A stretch of 64,000 bases of DNA, taken from the NCBI GenBank assembly GCA_026929865.2, contig CM049400.1:25324501-25388500 (forward strand), read 5' to 3'. Positions 63,222 to 64,000 of this stretch are shown here, in pieces (position 1 is the stretch's first letter; the number at the start of each line of letters is the position of its first letter). The notes beneath the pieces are model-generated. The model saw only the letters and a list, made by a program, of their open reading frames with translations, did no database searches and was not told where the DNA came from. This stretch comes from Hyperoplus lanceolatus (taxonomy: Eukaryota > Chordata > Actinopteri > Uranoscopiformes > Ammodytidae). A program made the position numbers and the translations under genes.

Positions 63222-63779
63222 GTTTTTTTTCTGCAGCTGCCATTCCTATGCGCTGTCCTCATCACAACATGTGTCTGCATAGATGAAGACCAAGACTCCT
63301 TCATCAACCAAGATTCATCCTCCCTGACCATATATGGCAAATGACAGCCGTGGTGGATGCAAGGTGGCGAGGCGCTGTAGCATCACTGCGCGCAATGTGC
63401 TCTTCATTTTATCCCACTGAACACAACCCGTTGAGTAAAGCGGTGCATGCTGATTAAAAAAAATTAAAGCACGTTGACACATCTTATAAATAGTCAAATC
63501 TATTTGCCTACCTATGAATTCCTCGTCATCGTCGTCGTCCTCCTCCTCTTCGTTTTCCGAATCGATCTGCATGGCTTCTTCGATGAAATTGACCGCTTTT
63601 CCAGGTCTTGGGGCCGAATTTTGGTCATTGCCAAACGAGGCCTCTTTGGTCTCCCTTTCCTTCAGCTGGGTGAAGTATTGTAACGCAAACTCGAGCAAAT
63701 CCCTGGGCTGATTCCTCAACACTTCCACGGTAAAGCTCTGCAACAGCTCCGTCAGTCCTTCAGGAATTTCTATACTCAT
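56621..63779 (-). CDS. prkar2b: cAMP-dependent protein kinase regulatory subunit RII-beta, complete, 11 exons
   Basis: RII-beta binds and inhibits the PKA catalytic subunit until cAMP fills its two sites, and docks to A-kinase anchoring proteins. Exons (minus): 63779-63512, 62371-62336, 61301-61243, 61071-60988, 60767-60661, 60489-60336, 58626-58525, 58445-58371, 58257-58189, 57038-56903, 56775-56621. All borders are GT-AG and phases sum to 1245 nt, 414 residues (human 418). Residues 1-44 are the dimerisation/docking domain ([20 protein letters not shown]). An acidic run follows, then the RRAS inhibitory and autophosphorylation site near 98-101. cAMP-binding signature [15 protein letters not shown] lies at 210-224 (Glu212, Arg221) and [15 protein letters not shown] at 339-353 (Glu341, Arg350). 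The start is the family MSIEIP methionine; an in-frame ATG 22 codons upstream (63845) has no stop between. Acidic and RRASVCAE features favour RII-beta over RII-alpha. Confidence 0.97.
57152..58171. mobile_element. PIF-Harbinger-type element in prkar2b intron 9
   Basis: A 3-bp TAA duplication (57149-57151 and 58172-58174) flanks exact 17-bp inverted ends starting gggtgtattcacacatg. TWA duplications with such ends are characteristic of PIF-Harbinger elements. The 1020 bp lack a transposase. The right edge is 18 nt from the last base of exon 9 (58189), so the donor region is very close. Confidence 0.85.
58890..59488 (+). mobile_element. LINE fragment (CR1/L2/Rex-like) in prkar2b intron 6, antisense
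   Basis: Plus-strand translation from 58920 gives [20 protein letters not shown], then [20 protein letters not shown], matching reverse-transcriptase C-terminal blocks. Stops and frame breaks follow ([10 protein letters not shown], then [10 protein letters not shown]). The 3' end is gctataaataaaggtacttt with an actt-type tail near 59480. A dead 5'-truncated copy. Confidence 0.85.
61243..62371 (-). CDS. prkar2b: prkar2b exons 2-3: inhibitory/autophosphorylation segment
   Basis: Exon 2 is only 36 nt (62371-62336) and exon 3 is 59 nt (61301-61243). Together they encode [18 protein letters not shown], then an acidic tail ending EPW. The RRAS motif sits in the catalytic subunit's active site in the holoenzyme, and its serine is the type II autophosphorylation residue. 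The serine codon is completed at the end of exon 2 and Val straddles the junction, so skipping the micro-exon would remove the whole inhibitory site and keep the frame (36 nt). Confidence 0.93.
63127..63219. repeat. (AC)n microsatellite in prkar2b intron 1
   Basis: About 46 uninterrupted AC units, about 290 bp into the first intron from the exon 1 donor. Confidence 0.98.
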
Positions 63780-64000
63780 TCCTGTTATCAGTCTATGGAT
63801 GTGGACAAAACCGGTTTGCTGCGAATTTGAGACGATCAAACGCATATAGTTGAGAGTAGGAAAAACGAAAGAAGCCCGAAATTAGCACATGGGTGTATAG
63901 TCAGGCCACCCAGTCAGCGAACTATCCACAGCGAATCCCTCTCGTTTTCTTCAATGAAAATGGCTCTGGATTTTTGGTCCAAGCATCTTCTGCTGCTTCT
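63780..64000 (-). promoter_or_regulatory. prkar2b: prkar2b 5' flank / 5' UTR, start site not visible
   Basis: Upstream of the ATG the minus strand has a minimal upstream ORF (ATG TGC TAA near 63890) and the in-frame ATG at 63845. Neither a TATA box nor a first-exon border can be fixed before the window ends, so this is likely 5' UTR and proximal promoter. Confidence 0.35.

Overview
The window is nuclear DNA of a ray-finned (teleost-type) fish. It has long introns with GT-AG borders and abundant dinucleotide, trinucleotide and tetranucleotide microsatellites. It also carries fish-type mobile elements: tRNA-derived SINEs, CR1/L2/Rex-like LINE 3' ends, hAT, PIF-Harbinger and TTAA-target DNA transposons, and palindromic MITEs. 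No bacterial or viral gene was seen.

Only two protein-coding genes can be supported, both on the minus strand in the right-hand 20 kb. prkar2b (cAMP-dependent protein kinase regulatory subunit RII-beta) is complete: 11 coding exons between 63779 and 56621, giving 414 residues. hbp1 (HMG-box transcription factor 1) follows in the same orientation: ten coding exons between 52815 and 45899, giving 448 residues, plus an apparent 5' exon ending at 54236. The order and orientation prkar2b then hbp1 match human 7q22. A likely prkar2b poly(A) signal lies only about 280 bp from a CCAAT-rich block that looks like the hbp1 promoter. The genes have separate jobs: prkar2b restrains the PKA catalytic subunit in a cAMP-dependent way, and hbp1 is a sequence-specific repressor linked to RB family proteins.

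Positions 1 to about 45000 hold no gene I can recognise. This part is AT-rich, with a few stretches dense in homeodomain-type motifs that could be conserved regulatory DNA, and several mobile elements with readable target-site duplications. The most elaborate structure is 21904-30050, a nest of at least six elements. The outer element has inverted termini and a 21-bp-unit array that flips orientation near its right end. A second large element sits inside the array. That element carries a TTAA element, an hAT MITE with perfect 8-bp target duplications, a LINE fragment and a small ORF with canonical splice sites. An hAT element has landed 5 bp inside the second element's left end and itself holds another insertion. 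A similar but smaller nest lies at 36553-39055. Two full elements (13509-14583 and 34869-35456) share related termini and both have perfect 9-bp target duplications.

Mobile DNA has also entered the genes. An hAT element fills most of the last hbp1 intron, and a Harbinger-type element begins 18 nt from the exon 9 donor of prkar2b. Exon borders were set by hand from reading frame, GT/AG dinucleotides and remembered family sequences. UTR ends, promoter and regulatory calls are inferences.
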